A stretch of 64,000 bases of DNA from positions 1,240,001 to 1,304,000 of the forward strand of contig NZ_MDJS01000001.1 in the NCBI RefSeq assembly GCF_001705515.1, written 5' to 3'. Below, piece by piece: positions 51,412-60,006 of the stretch (position 1 is the first letter of the stretch; each line of letters opens with the position of its first letter). Origin of the DNA: Mucilaginibacter sp. PPCGB 2223. GTDB taxonomy: Bacteria > Bacteroidota > Bacteroidia > Sphingobacteriales > Sphingobacteriaceae. The notes beneath the pieces are model-generated. The model was not told the origin of the DNA. It was given only the letters and a program-made list of their open reading frames with translations, and did no database searches. The translations under genes were made by a program, and so were the position numbers.

Positions 51412-53844
51412 ATGCTCGAAACAGCAGTTAACCTAACTAATAAACCCAACGCTGCATCATTAAGTTTTGAAGACTTTAAGCAGCTTGTTATCAACGATTA
51501 CCGCATTGGTTTTGAAAGTCGCCAGGCCAGCCTGATAGGCCGTCGCGAGGTGCTTACGGGTAAGGCCAAGTTTGGTATTTTCGGCGATGGCAAAGAGGTT
51601 GCGCAACTGGCTATGGCAAGGGCTTTCCGCAAGGGCGACTGGCGTGCGGGTTACTACCGCGACCAAACCTTTATGTTTGCTACAGGCATGACTACCTTAA
51701 AAGAGTTTTTTGCCCAGTTATATGCTAACCCCGATATTACCAAAGATCCGTCATCGGCCGGAAGGCAAATGAACTGCCATTTTGCTACACGATCCATTGA
51801 TGAAAACGGCGATTGGAATGATTTGACGCAGATGATGAATTGCGCGTCGGATATATCAACAACGGGTGGACACATGCCGCGTTTGCTGGGTTTGGCGTAC
51901 GCTTCTAAATTGTACAGGCAGAATAAAGAACTATCCTATCTTAAAAAATTCTCGGTTAACGGTAACGAAGTTGCTTTTGGCACTATAGGTAACGCTTCAA
52001 CCTCAGAAGGCCTTTTTTTTGAAGCATTTAATGCAGCCGGTGTTTTACAGGTGCCTATGGCTATCTCTATCTGGGATGATGCTTATGGTATATCAGTGCC
52101 GGCAAAATACCAGACAACTAAAGAAGATATCTCCGAAATATTAAAGGGTTTTCAACGCGAAGACGGCACCAACGGATATGAAATTTTTAAAGTACGCGGC
52201 TGGGATTATGTCGGCTTATGCGAAACATATGAACGCGCCATCAAAATTTGCCGTGAAGAGCATGTCCCGGTACTGATCCACGTAACCGAAATGACACAGC
52301 CCCAGGGCCACTCTACTTCCGGTTCGCACGAGCGTTATAAATCAAAAGAACGCCTGGCCTGGGAAGATGAGCACGATTGTTTGTTGCAAATGCGCAAATG
52401 GATGCTCGAATCGGCCATAGCCACGCCGCAGGAGCTTGATGAACTGGAAGAAAACGCTAAAAAGACTGTCCGCAATTACCAGCGCGAAGCCTGGAGCGAA
52501 TTGAGCAGCGACATTAAGGTTGAGCTTGACCAGACCGTTGGCTTTATAAACCGCATAGCCGAAGCATCGGCATATGACGAAGAACTGGCAAAAATCGCCA
52601 ACGAATTGACAGAAAGCATTGATCCCGGCCGCCGTGAGGTAATATCGGCCGCACGGAAAGCTTTGTTACTTACCGTTAAAGAAAGTTCGGAAGCCCGGAA
52701 CCAGTTATTAGAATGGGTACAGGTTGAGAATGAAAAGAATAAAGAGCGCTTTAATTCCAAGCTTTTTTCCGAATCAAAATATTCACCGCTGAATGCACAG
52801 GTGGTACCAGCTATTTATGCTGAAGATGCCAGGAGTATCAATGGCAGCGAGGTGCTGAATGCCTGCTTCGAAGCCAATTTCAACCGGGATAAAAGTATTG
52901 TGGCTTTTGGTGAAGACGTTGGCGCCATAGGCGATGTAAACCAGGGTTTTGCTGGTTTGCAGCAAAAATTCGGCGATCTGCGTATTACAGATACCGGCAT
53001 CCGCGAAGCGACGATTATCGGGCAAGGTATGGGCCTGGCTATGCGCGGTTTGCGCCCTATCGCCGAAATTCAATACCTCGATTACCTGATGTATGCCATG
53101 AACGTTTTGAGCGACGACCTGGCAAGCCTGAGCTATCGTACCAAAGCCGGCCAAAAGGCTCCTGTAATCATCCGCACCCGCGGGCACAGGCTCGAAGGGA
53201 TATGGCACTCGGGCTCGCCGCTGGGTTTTATTCTTAACGTTCTGAGGGGCATACACATTTGTGTACCCCGTAACATGACACAGGCTGCCGGTATGTATAA
53301 TACTTTGTTGCGCAGCGACGAACCTGCCCTGGTGATCGAATGCCTTAACGGGTACCGTTTAAAAGAACGCCTGCCCGAAAATGTGGGCGAGTTCACTGTG
53401 CCTTTGGGCAAAGCCGAGATAGTGCGCAAGGGCAAAGATATCACCGTTGTATCTTATGGCTCTACATTACGCATTGTACAGGAAGCAGCAGCCAAGCTGG
53501 AAGAAATCGGCATCGATATCGAAATCATCGATCCGCAAACCCTCTACCCTTTTGATACGGAGCACATTTGTGTCGATTCGCTGAAGAAAACCAACAAGCT
53601 GCTGATTGTGGATGAGGATGTACCGGGCGGCGCTTCGGCCTATATTTTACAGCATATACTGGAAGCGCAGGACGGGTATTATAACCTCGATTCGCAGCCG
53701 CGTACACTGACGGCCAAACAACACCGGCCGCCTTATGGCTCGGATGGTGATTATTTTAGCAAGCCATCGCACGAAGATGTGATCGAAGCCGTTTACGCAA
53801 TGATGGGCGAAACCAATCCGGACCAGTTCCCGGCGATATATTGA
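51412..53844 (+). CDS. Fused alpha/beta E1 of a 2-oxoacid dehydrogenase complex
   Basis: This 810-residue fusion has an alpha-like half with GDGKEVAQLAMARAF and the TPP-binding region FGTIGNASTSEGLFFEAFNA to WDDAYGISVPAKYQTTKED. The beta-like half starts near residue 465: EDVGAIGDVNQGFAGLQQKF, GIREATIIGQGMGLAMRGLR and EIQYLDYLMYAMNVLSDDLA. It uses thiamine diphosphate to decarboxylate a 2-oxoacid (pyruvate or branched-chain type) and pass the acyl group to E2. The canonical GDGAT...N motif is GNAST...D here, a variation I recall from Bacteroidota orthologues. No E2/E3 gene is nearby. The next gene begins 60 bases downstream. Confidence 0.9.
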   Translation: MLETAVNLTNKPNAASLSFEDFKQLVINDYRIGFESRQASLIGRREVLTGKAKFGIFGDGKEVAQLAMARAFRKGDWRAGYYRDQTFMFATGMTTLKEFFAQLYANPDITKDPSSAGRQMNCHFATRSIDENGDWNDLTQMMNCASDISTTGGHMPRLLGLAYASKLYRQNKELSYLKKFSVNGNEVAFGTIGNASTSEGLFFEAFNAAGVLQVPMAISIWDDAYGISVPAKYQTTKEDISEILKGFQREDGTNGYEIFKVRGWDYVGLCETYERAIKICREEHVPVLIHVTEMTQPQGHSTSGSHERYKSKERLAWEDEHDCLLQMRKWMLESAIATPQELDELEENAKKTVRNYQREAWSELSSDIKVELDQTVGFINRIAEASAYDEELAKIANELTESIDPGRREVISAARKALLLTVKESSEARNQLLEWVQVENEKNKERFNSKLFSESKYSPLNAQVVPAIYAEDARSINGSEVLNACFEANFNRDKSIVAFGEDVGAIGDVNQGFAGLQQKFGDLRITDTGIREATIIGQGMGLAMRGLRPIAEIQYLDYLMYAMNVLSDDLASLSYRTKAGQKAPVIIRTRGHRLEGIWHSGSPLGFILNVLRGIHICVPRNMTQAAGMYNTLLRSDEPALVIECLNGYRLKERLPENVGEFTVPLGKAEIVRKGKDITVVSYGSTLRIVQEAAAKLEEIGIDIEIIDPQTLYPFDTEHICVDSLKKTNKLLIVDEDVPGGASAYILQHILEAQDGYYNLDSQPRTLTAKQHRPPYGSDGDYFSKPSHEDVIEAVYAMMGETNPDQFPAIY

Positions 53845-53861
53845 TCAAAAAATTCGATCTG

Positions 53862-53894
53862 ACATACCTGTTTTATTTGTCAAAACAGGTATGT
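53862..53894 (+). other. Stem-loop between E1 gene and thioredoxin-fold gene
   Basis: A perfect 13-bp stem ACATACCTGTTTT (53862-53874 with 53882-53894) has a 7-base loop and ends 11 bases before ATG 53905. There is no long T run after it, so it may be a weak terminator or a translation control element. Confidence 0.5.
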
Positions 53895-53904
53895 TAGTAT
53901 CATC

Positions 53905-54645
53905 ATGAGAAACCTATCATTATTACTTACTTGTTTTTTATTGTGTGTTGTATTTAATTGTTCTGCTCAAACAGAAACAAAAAAAACCTATATACGCACC
54001 ACAACAACCACTTCGCGAACGCCGTTGGATACAAATCAGGTAGTTTACGACGAAAACAATAAGCCGCTAAGATATTACCAATATCAAAAACTGTTAAATA
54101 CCGGCAGTTATACCATCCGGATTGATGGTATGCCGACTGACGCAGATGCGAAACGCTATCTCAAAAAGCTGACTGCCGAAGAGCGCGCCCAGCGGTTTGA
54201 ACGGATGAGATCGTTTTATGTTAACAAAAGCCCCCTGTTACAGGAAAATCAAGAATTGGATATTAAGCCCTTGCTGGACGACGCTGCCACCAAACAGGAA
54301 CTGGATAATAAGGTGATCGTTTTGATCTTCTGGTCGGTCGAGTGCCCGCCCTGCACCGAAAGCTTCGCCGCTTTAAACGATTATTTTAAGGAGATAGACA
54401 ACCCCGACAAAATTATCATTTTAGCCCTGACCCGGGATAAAGACCTTACTGTAGCAGCAAAAATGAAGAGCAAACCGCTGGAGCATACCCGGCTGATCAA
54501 TAACGCCGGTAAGATAATCGACGCCTATCAAAACAGGCAATTGCCTGCATTTGTGGTTACCGATAAGAATCACATCATTAAATTCTCGTTGGTGAACCAA
54601 GTACCCGAATTTAAAATTGCGATAAAAACTGCATTGGCAGAATAA
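53905..54645 (+). CDS. Secreted TlpA/thioredoxin-fold protein
   Basis: This 246-residue protein has a signal peptide (MRNLSLLLTCFLLCVVFNCSAQ; the Cys near its end could be a lipobox). A lead segment with LTAEERAQRFERMRSFYVNK comes first. The thioredoxin fold follows with redox motif VLIFWSVECPPCTESFAALN (CPPC, about residue 150), then IIILALTRDKDLTVAAKM, the cis-Pro in RQLPAFVVTDKNH and FKIAIKTAL. Proteins of this type reduce disulfides in the periplasm. Its substrate is unknown. It precedes a nitroreductase gene on the same strand (27-base gap), so the two probably form an operon. Confidence 0.85.
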   Translation: MRNLSLLLTCFLLCVVFNCSAQTETKKTYIRTTTTTSRTPLDTNQVVYDENNKPLRYYQYQKLLNTGSYTIRIDGMPTDADAKRYLKKLTAEERAQRFERMRSFYVNKSPLLQENQELDIKPLLDDAATKQELDNKVIVLIFWSVECPPCTESFAALNDYFKEIDNPDKIIILALTRDKDLTVAAKMKSKPLEHTRLINNAGKIIDAYQNRQLPAFVVTDKNHIIKFSLVNQVPEFKIAIKTALAE

Positions 54646-54672
54646 TACAATTACCTTATACATTTTTACACT

Positions 54673-55251
54673 ATGCCTGACAATACCTCTTCCCTATCTT
54701 ATATCATCAAAACCCGGCGCACCACCAAACCGCCGATGATGAATGGTAAAAAAATACCCGATGAGCAAATCTGGCAATTACTGCAACTGGCCGACTGGGC
54801 GCCTACGCACGCCAATACCGAACCCTGGCGTTTTGTGGTTTATGCCGATCCAAAAGTTTTTTGTGCCGAACATGCCGAACTGTATCGTGACAAAACACCG
54901 GCCCAGGATTTCATGCAGTTTAATTATGAAAAACTGCTCCATATGGGCGATAAGGCTTCGCATGTCATCATCGGCATCATGCAACGCGGCCCCTTGTCTA
55001 AAATACCCGTATTGGAAGAAATTGCTGCAACAGCCTGCGCTATGCAGAATATTTTGCTCGGCGCTACCGAACTCGGTATAGCCAGTTACTGGGGCAGCGG
55101 CGGCATGGCTTACAAACCCGAAATGAAAGAGTTTTTAAACCTTAAAGGCGAAGATGTAGTAATGGGTATCTTGTACCTGGGCTATACCGACAGCCAGTCA
55201 ACAGGCGAACGCACCATACCCCTGGATAAAAAAGTTAAGTGGATTGGCTGA
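54673..55251 (+). CDS. Nitroreductase-family FMN protein
   Basis: This 192-residue protein shows IIKTRRTTKPPMM (phosphate-binding Arg), ADWAPTHANTEPWRFVVYAD, EIAATACAMQNILLGATELGIASYW and GEDVVMGILYLGYTD. These are the characteristic FMN-binding segments of small nitroreductases. The family reduces nitro groups, quinones or flavins with NAD(P)H as a homodimer. The substrate here is unknown. The stop codon directly abuts that of the convergent PorP gene, with no base between. Confidence 0.9.
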   Translation: MPDNTSSLSYIIKTRRTTKPPMMNGKKIPDEQIWQLLQLADWAPTHANTEPWRFVVYADPKVFCAEHAELYRDKTPAQDFMQFNYEKLLHMGDKASHVIIGIMQRGPLSKIPVLEEIAATACAMQNILLGATELGIASYWGSGGMAYKPEMKEFLNLKGEDVVMGILYLGYTDSQSTGERTIPLDKKVKWIG

Positions 55252-56259
55252 TTAAAATGTGTGCTGCGGACAGGTAACCTTGTAACGGTTGTTGAGATAG
55301 ATACCCAGCACAATTTCGTGAGTACCGTTGCTAACCGTATTGAGGTTCGAGGTCGTATAGTCGTACGAATAGCCAAAGCTCAAAAATGAGCCGATATTAA
55401 AGCCGACCAGCGCGGCTACAGCGTCCTGCTGGCGATAAGCAGCTCCTATCCAGAAATGATCGCGGAAAGCCATTTTCAGGTTGATATCGTAAGATGTAGG
55501 TACCGGGTTAACCTCTTTAACCATTACCGATGGCAACAGGGTAATATCATCATTTAAAAACAATTTAACACCTGCGGTCAAAAAAAAGTGAGGTACAGTT
55601 TTACCCTGGTTATACTGGGAGTTGCTACTGAAGCTGATAGTTTGGGGCAGTAATTGCTGTACCGATGCGCCGATAAAATAAGTTGATGAGTAAGCCCATA
55701 AACCTGCGCCAACATCGGGCTTGAACTGGTTATAATTACCGCCGTTTATTGCCGGATCGGAAAACTCTGTAGTAACCTCTGCCGTGTTTAATGTATAGTT
55801 GGATACACCTGCCGATACGCCCACAGCCAGGTTTAAGGTTGGCGAAAGGCCGATGTGGTAAGCATAGGTCGCATCGAAATTAGTTTGGCGTATAGGGCCC
55901 GCTTTATCGGTAACCACGGTTAAACCGATACCGTGGTGCGGTTCGGCAGCCATATAGGTTTGGGTAAACGACCGCCCCAGCGGGTTTTCGCCGTTTGATG
56001 GCGCTTGGGTGGCATCCCCTTCAAGGAAATTGCTGCCAAGCGGGGCATTTATCGTAAAAAAGGAAGTAACAGGGGCGCCTTGCAAGCCTGTCCACTGGCT
56101 GCGGTAGCCAGCTTTAACATCGGTATAATTTTCAATACCCGCAACAGCCGGGTTCACCAAAATGGGGTTAAACACATATTGGGTATACTGCGGCCTTTGC
56201 TGTGCATGTAGCTGTAAACCTATAATAACAAACAAAACTATAGTACAAATTCTCTTCAT
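55252..56259 (-). CDS. Type IX secretion system membrane protein PorP/SprF
   Basis: This 335-residue outer-membrane protein has a signal peptide (MKRICTIVLFVIIGLQLHAQ). The PorP_SprF signature is QQRPQYTQYVFNPILVNPAVAGIENYTDVKAGYRSQWTGLQGAP. The remainder is a beta-barrel with glycine-rich strands (LNLAVGVSAGVSNY; FRDHFWIGAAYRQQDAVAAL) and a terminal aromatic/hydrophobic strand. PorP/SprF helps the type IX system bind or anchor proteins carrying gliding-type C-terminal domains. The two giant PKD proteins next to it carry such domains, so it is probably their specific partner. Confidence 0.93.
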   Translation of the reverse strand: MKRICTIVLFVIIGLQLHAQQRPQYTQYVFNPILVNPAVAGIENYTDVKAGYRSQWTGLQGAPVTSFFTINAPLGSNFLEGDATQAPSNGENPLGRSFTQTYMAAEPHHGIGLTVVTDKAGPIRQTNFDATYAYHIGLSPTLNLAVGVSAGVSNYTLNTAEVTTEFSDPAINGGNYNQFKPDVGAGLWAYSSTYFIGASVQQLLPQTISFSSNSQYNQGKTVPHFFLTAGVKLFLNDDITLLPSVMVKEVNPVPTSYDINLKMAFRDHFWIGAAYRQQDAVAALVGFNIGSFLSFGYSYDYTTSNLNTVSNGTHEIVLGIYLNNRYKVTCPQHTF

Positions 56260-56422
56260 TTAGCTTATAATTATAACGATCCCCCCGGCGGCAGTTATGT
56301 TTGTCTAAAACAGCAACGTTTTATATAAACCGACTCTGCAATAACGAATTCAGTTAACTTTCAGTATGTAATTATTTACGAATATAAATTTTCTATCGTT
56401 GCTTTGCGAACAAACTTAAATC

Positions 56423-59400
56423 CTACCGCAAAATAGTAATATATCCCGAAAGTACCTCACGCCCGTGTTTCGGATCTATCACATAATAATACGTTCCTAT
56501 CGGCAATGGCACGCCATTGTATTTACCATCCCACGGTGTGCCATACCCTATTGACGAAAATAGTAAACTGCCGTTGCGGTTATATACCTGTACGGTACAG
56601 TTGGTGTAGTCGCTCAGGTTTTTGATGTTCCATGTATCGTTCACCCCATCATTATTGGGCGTAAATGTATTTGGCACTATTGGCGGCAGCAAGACCCGTA
56701 TTTTTATACTTGCAGAGGCACTACATATGCCTTTGCCCGTAACAGTCAGCGTATACGTGGTAGTGCCCGCCGGGGTTGCTACCGGGTTTAAAACATTATC
56801 GGCGTTTAGCCCCGCAGATGGCGTCCACTTGTAACTTAAACTATCGCCAACTGCAGTTGCGATGATTCGGATGCTGCGCCCGGCCAATACCGATGTATCG
56901 GGTCCAACGGTTACCACCGGTATCGGGTTTACCGTGATGGTTTGGGTTACTGTATCGGCACACTGGTTATTGGGTGTAAAAATATATGTTATAGTGTGCG
57001 TACCTACACCTGCTGCTGCCGGATCGAAGGTTGTACCGCTAACACCCGCACCCGAGAATACACCGGCCGGCCCCGGAGGACCCTGTGTTTCGGTAGCCAC
57101 CAACTGAACAGGTGATGCGTTAACACACACCGGCGCCATTGCCGGGAACGACAACAACGGTACAGGTAATAATGTAATATTTACATCAACAGGGTTCGAG
57201 CATTTCGTGCCCGAATAGGCGATCATATGCACGGTATAACTCTTACTGCCGGTATAAAATGCAGGATATTTGTGGCGAAGCATCTGTCCGAAAGTCGGGC
57301 GGCTGTAGGTGACCAGTGACGTTGGATCGCTGGCATCATAATATACCTCCAGTTTGGTTACCGAACCAAAATCAACTGTCGAATTATTGATAAAAAATAC
57401 TTCGTGATCGCTGCACAGTTGCGATGGGTTAACGACCGTTAATACTGCCCTGGGGTTAGCGCCATTAACGGTAAATACGGTATCCTTTTTCACACTGCAG
57501 CCATCTTTTGATGTTACAGTCAGGCTCATATTGTAATTACCGGTAGCACTGTACTGGTGCGAAGGGCTTTTTGCTGTAGAAGTATTAGGATTACCCGCCG
57601 AGGCATTAGCATCGCCAAAGTTCCACAAATAAGTAAACCGAGCCTCGCTGTTATCCGCAATAGTACTGCTATCGGTAAACTGGGCGGTTCCGTCGGTAAT
57701 ACAGATATCGGGCAAAACCGGCTTAACAACAGGCAACGGGTTTACCACAATGGTTTTGGTAGCTGTATTACCTGAGCAGCCCCTGTCGGTAATGTTATAC
57801 AATTTGGCTGTATAACTGCCCGCCTGGGTGTAGATATGGGTAAAAGGCGAATTATTGGTTTGTGTTTGCAGCGCGCTGCCATCGCCAAAATCGTATACCC
57901 ATTGGGTGATGGGCCTTTCGGCCGATGTGGACTGATCGGTAAAGGTAACCGTATGGGTTTCGCAATCGGGTTGCGATACGCTGAAAGCTGCTACAGGCGC
58001 TGGTTCTACATGTACGGTTTGTTGATACGGCGTACCGATACAACCCGTAACTCCTGTCGCAACAAGCGTTACCGTAAAATTGCCGGATGACAAATAAGTA
58101 TGTACCGGGTTTTGTACAGCCGATGTGTCGCCATCGCCAAAATCCCAATGCCAGGCTGCTATGGCTTTACCCTTACCATCGGTTTGATCGTGAAACTGGA
58201 TGGTATCGGCAAAACAGATATCTGTCCGTGATGAAAATTTAGCGCCTGGCGGATCGATAATATCAAAACTCATATCCACCTCTTCATCCGATCCACAGGC
58301 ATCGGCCACAGGGTTAAAAGCAACCACCTTGATAGCGTAGCTACCGGCTATGGGGTAACTCACCGGTGTTGGATATTGGTAGGTATAAAGTGTCTGTGTG
58401 CCTTTGGTGGTGATCTGCACAGGCGCCGGGCCCGGGTCGGTATAAGCCGGTGAGCCGTTATTGAGATTCCAGGTAAGTTTTGTTGTTTGAAATGGTAAGG
58501 TAACATTGGCGGTAAAGTTCTGGGCTGTGCAGCCGCTGGTTACCACCTGGTGTGTAACTGGATTGGAATACTGAACGTATTCGTTCAGATCCTGCAGATT
58601 AGCGCCCGCTGCATATCCGTACGATTCGAACTGACCGAAGCCGTAGGCAATGGCATTAAACCCACCCGAAGCCGATATGTTATGCGTGCCGGCATTAACA
58701 GTAAACCGCCCGTACGAGTATGTCGGATCGCCTGTAAAGGGCGTAAAACCTGCGCCCTGGTTCACACCGTCGATTACGAAGGAAGGGGCATCGGCCGTTT
58801 TGATAATAACATTGATATAATGCGCCAGGATATTCTCTTTGGGTGTCGAGTAAAGCGTAGCCTGTTTAATGGTCTGCTCGATGGGCGTCATGAAGATCAT
58901 TTCAGGATCGCCAATATCATTGCTATCATAATTACATGAATTTTGCATCTTGCCCTGGGTAACCGCATACTGGATAACCTGTATGGGTTTATCCGCCTGG
59001 ATAATATTGGGCGTAGTGCTGCTAAACTCATAATAAAACCCGTTTACAAATTGCGAGGATGAGATTGGAGCGCCGTTCAGTGTAACATTGGTCGTGGGAT
59101 CGCTCAGGGCGATACGATAGATATCGTAATCGCGGTTCTTTAAAGGCGAGGTGTAGTAATTTTTACCCCATGATGCTGTAGGATAAACCTGCTGGAAAAG
59201 GTTATCGGCGGTATTATTAGACTGAACATTGCTAAAACAACCGATCATGATCTTGGTGCTGCCTGAAAACACGGCAATTTTTTTACAACTGTTCCCGTTG
59301 CTGCTAATAGATTGGATACGCGTACCTGTAAGATCTGTGGCCGAGAGACCCTGGAATACTTGCCCCTTTTTTAAATTCAGTGTAAAAGGTGTATTCGCCG

Positions 59401-59953
59401 CCTGGCCTGTAGTCAAAGCTGCCTTGGGAGTGACCTGTACTACTGTACTATCCTCGGTAGCTACAATAACGAATGCCGAATAAGACGGTGATTCATTGGA
59501 CACCTGGGTGTAATTTAACGAATAGTAGTCTTTACCCAGGGTATTGATGGGCAATACCAGCGTTGCACCCGAAACAGCTGCCGCGTGGATATGTGCAAAA
59601 ACCACGATAGGCAGTACCGATGTAATATGGATACCTTTGGAGAATGTACCTGCGCTGCTTAAAAATTCTGCCTGTGGTATAACCACGGGTGTAACCTGGT
59701 TTGCTGTAACTGTAAAGTTTATAGAAGAAGTTCCATCAAAAAAACTGATGGTGCCGGTAGTGCTTACATCCGATGTAATGTAAACATCCATTTGGGCGAT
59801 GGTATTATTAGCAATAATAACGCCGCGGATATTCTGCATGTATCCCAGCCAAAAGTCGGTGCCTTTGTTAGATGTATTGACCTGGGCATATCCTTTCAGA
59901 GTGAACAGGCAGGTAACAGTAAAAAAAAGTAGAGTTTTACAAATATTTTTCAC
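56423..59953 (-). CDS. Giant PKD-domain surface protein with T9SS type B C-terminal domain, copy 1
   Basis: This 1176-residue protein has a signal peptide (...LFTLKGYAQ). The N-terminal ~450 residues resemble the IgGFc-binding-type domain (GTDFWLGYMQNIRG; DLTGTRIQSISSNGNSCKKIAVFSGS). Three PKD domains follow (WHWDFGDGDTSAVQNPVHTY; WVYDFGDGSA; YLWNFGDANAS), then Ig-like domains. The C-terminal gliding-motility-type (type B) domain is VPNTFTPNNDGVNDTWNIKN to YYVIDPKHGREVLSGYITIL, which directs T9SS export and surface attachment. It is probably an adhesin or surface scaffold. The paralogue upstream differs by having six PKD domains. Confidence 0.92.
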   Translation of the reverse strand: MKNICKTLLFFTVTCLFTLKGYAQVNTSNKGTDFWLGYMQNIRGVIIANNTIAQMDVYITSDVSTTGTISFFDGTSSINFTVTANQVTPVVIPQAEFLSSAGTFSKGIHITSVLPIVVFAHIHAAAVSGATLVLPINTLGKDYYSLNYTQVSNESPSYSAFVIVATEDSTVVQVTPKAALTTGQAANTPFTLNLKKGQVFQGLSATDLTGTRIQSISSNGNSCKKIAVFSGSTKIMIGCFSNVQSNNTADNLFQQVYPTASWGKNYYTSPLKNRDYDIYRIALSDPTTNVTLNGAPISSSQFVNGFYYEFSSTTPNIIQADKPIQVIQYAVTQGKMQNSCNYDSNDIGDPEMIFMTPIEQTIKQATLYSTPKENILAHYINVIIKTADAPSFVIDGVNQGAGFTPFTGDPTYSYGRFTVNAGTHNISASGGFNAIAYGFGQFESYGYAAGANLQDLNEYVQYSNPVTHQVVTSGCTAQNFTANVTLPFQTTKLTWNLNNGSPAYTDPGPAPVQITTKGTQTLYTYQYPTPVSYPIAGSYAIKVVAFNPVADACGSDEEVDMSFDIIDPPGAKFSSRTDICFADTIQFHDQTDGKGKAIAAWHWDFGDGDTSAVQNPVHTYLSSGNFTVTLVATGVTGCIGTPYQQTVHVEPAPVAAFSVSQPDCETHTVTFTDQSTSAERPITQWVYDFGDGSALQTQTNNSPFTHIYTQAGSYTAKLYNITDRGCSGNTATKTIVVNPLPVVKPVLPDICITDGTAQFTDSSTIADNSEARFTYLWNFGDANASAGNPNTSTAKSPSHQYSATGNYNMSLTVTSKDGCSVKKDTVFTVNGANPRAVLTVVNPSQLCSDHEVFFINNSTVDFGSVTKLEVYYDASDPTSLVTYSRPTFGQMLRHKYPAFYTGSKSYTVHMIAYSGTKCSNPVDVNITLLPVPLLSFPAMAPVCVNASPVQLVATETQGPPGPAGVFSGAGVSGTTFDPAAAGVGTHTITYIFTPNNQCADTVTQTITVNPIPVVTVGPDTSVLAGRSIRIIATAVGDSLSYKWTPSAGLNADNVLNPVATPAGTTTYTLTVTGKGICSASASIKIRVLLPPIVPNTFTPNNDGVNDTWNIKNLSDYTNCTVQVYNRNGSLLFSSIGYGTPWDGKYNGVPLPIGTYYYVIDPKHGREVLSGYITILR

Positions 59954-60006
59954 CTCCGGTAAATGTGCCTGCTAATATAAGCGTGCATCTGGCAATAAGA
60001 ACGTTG

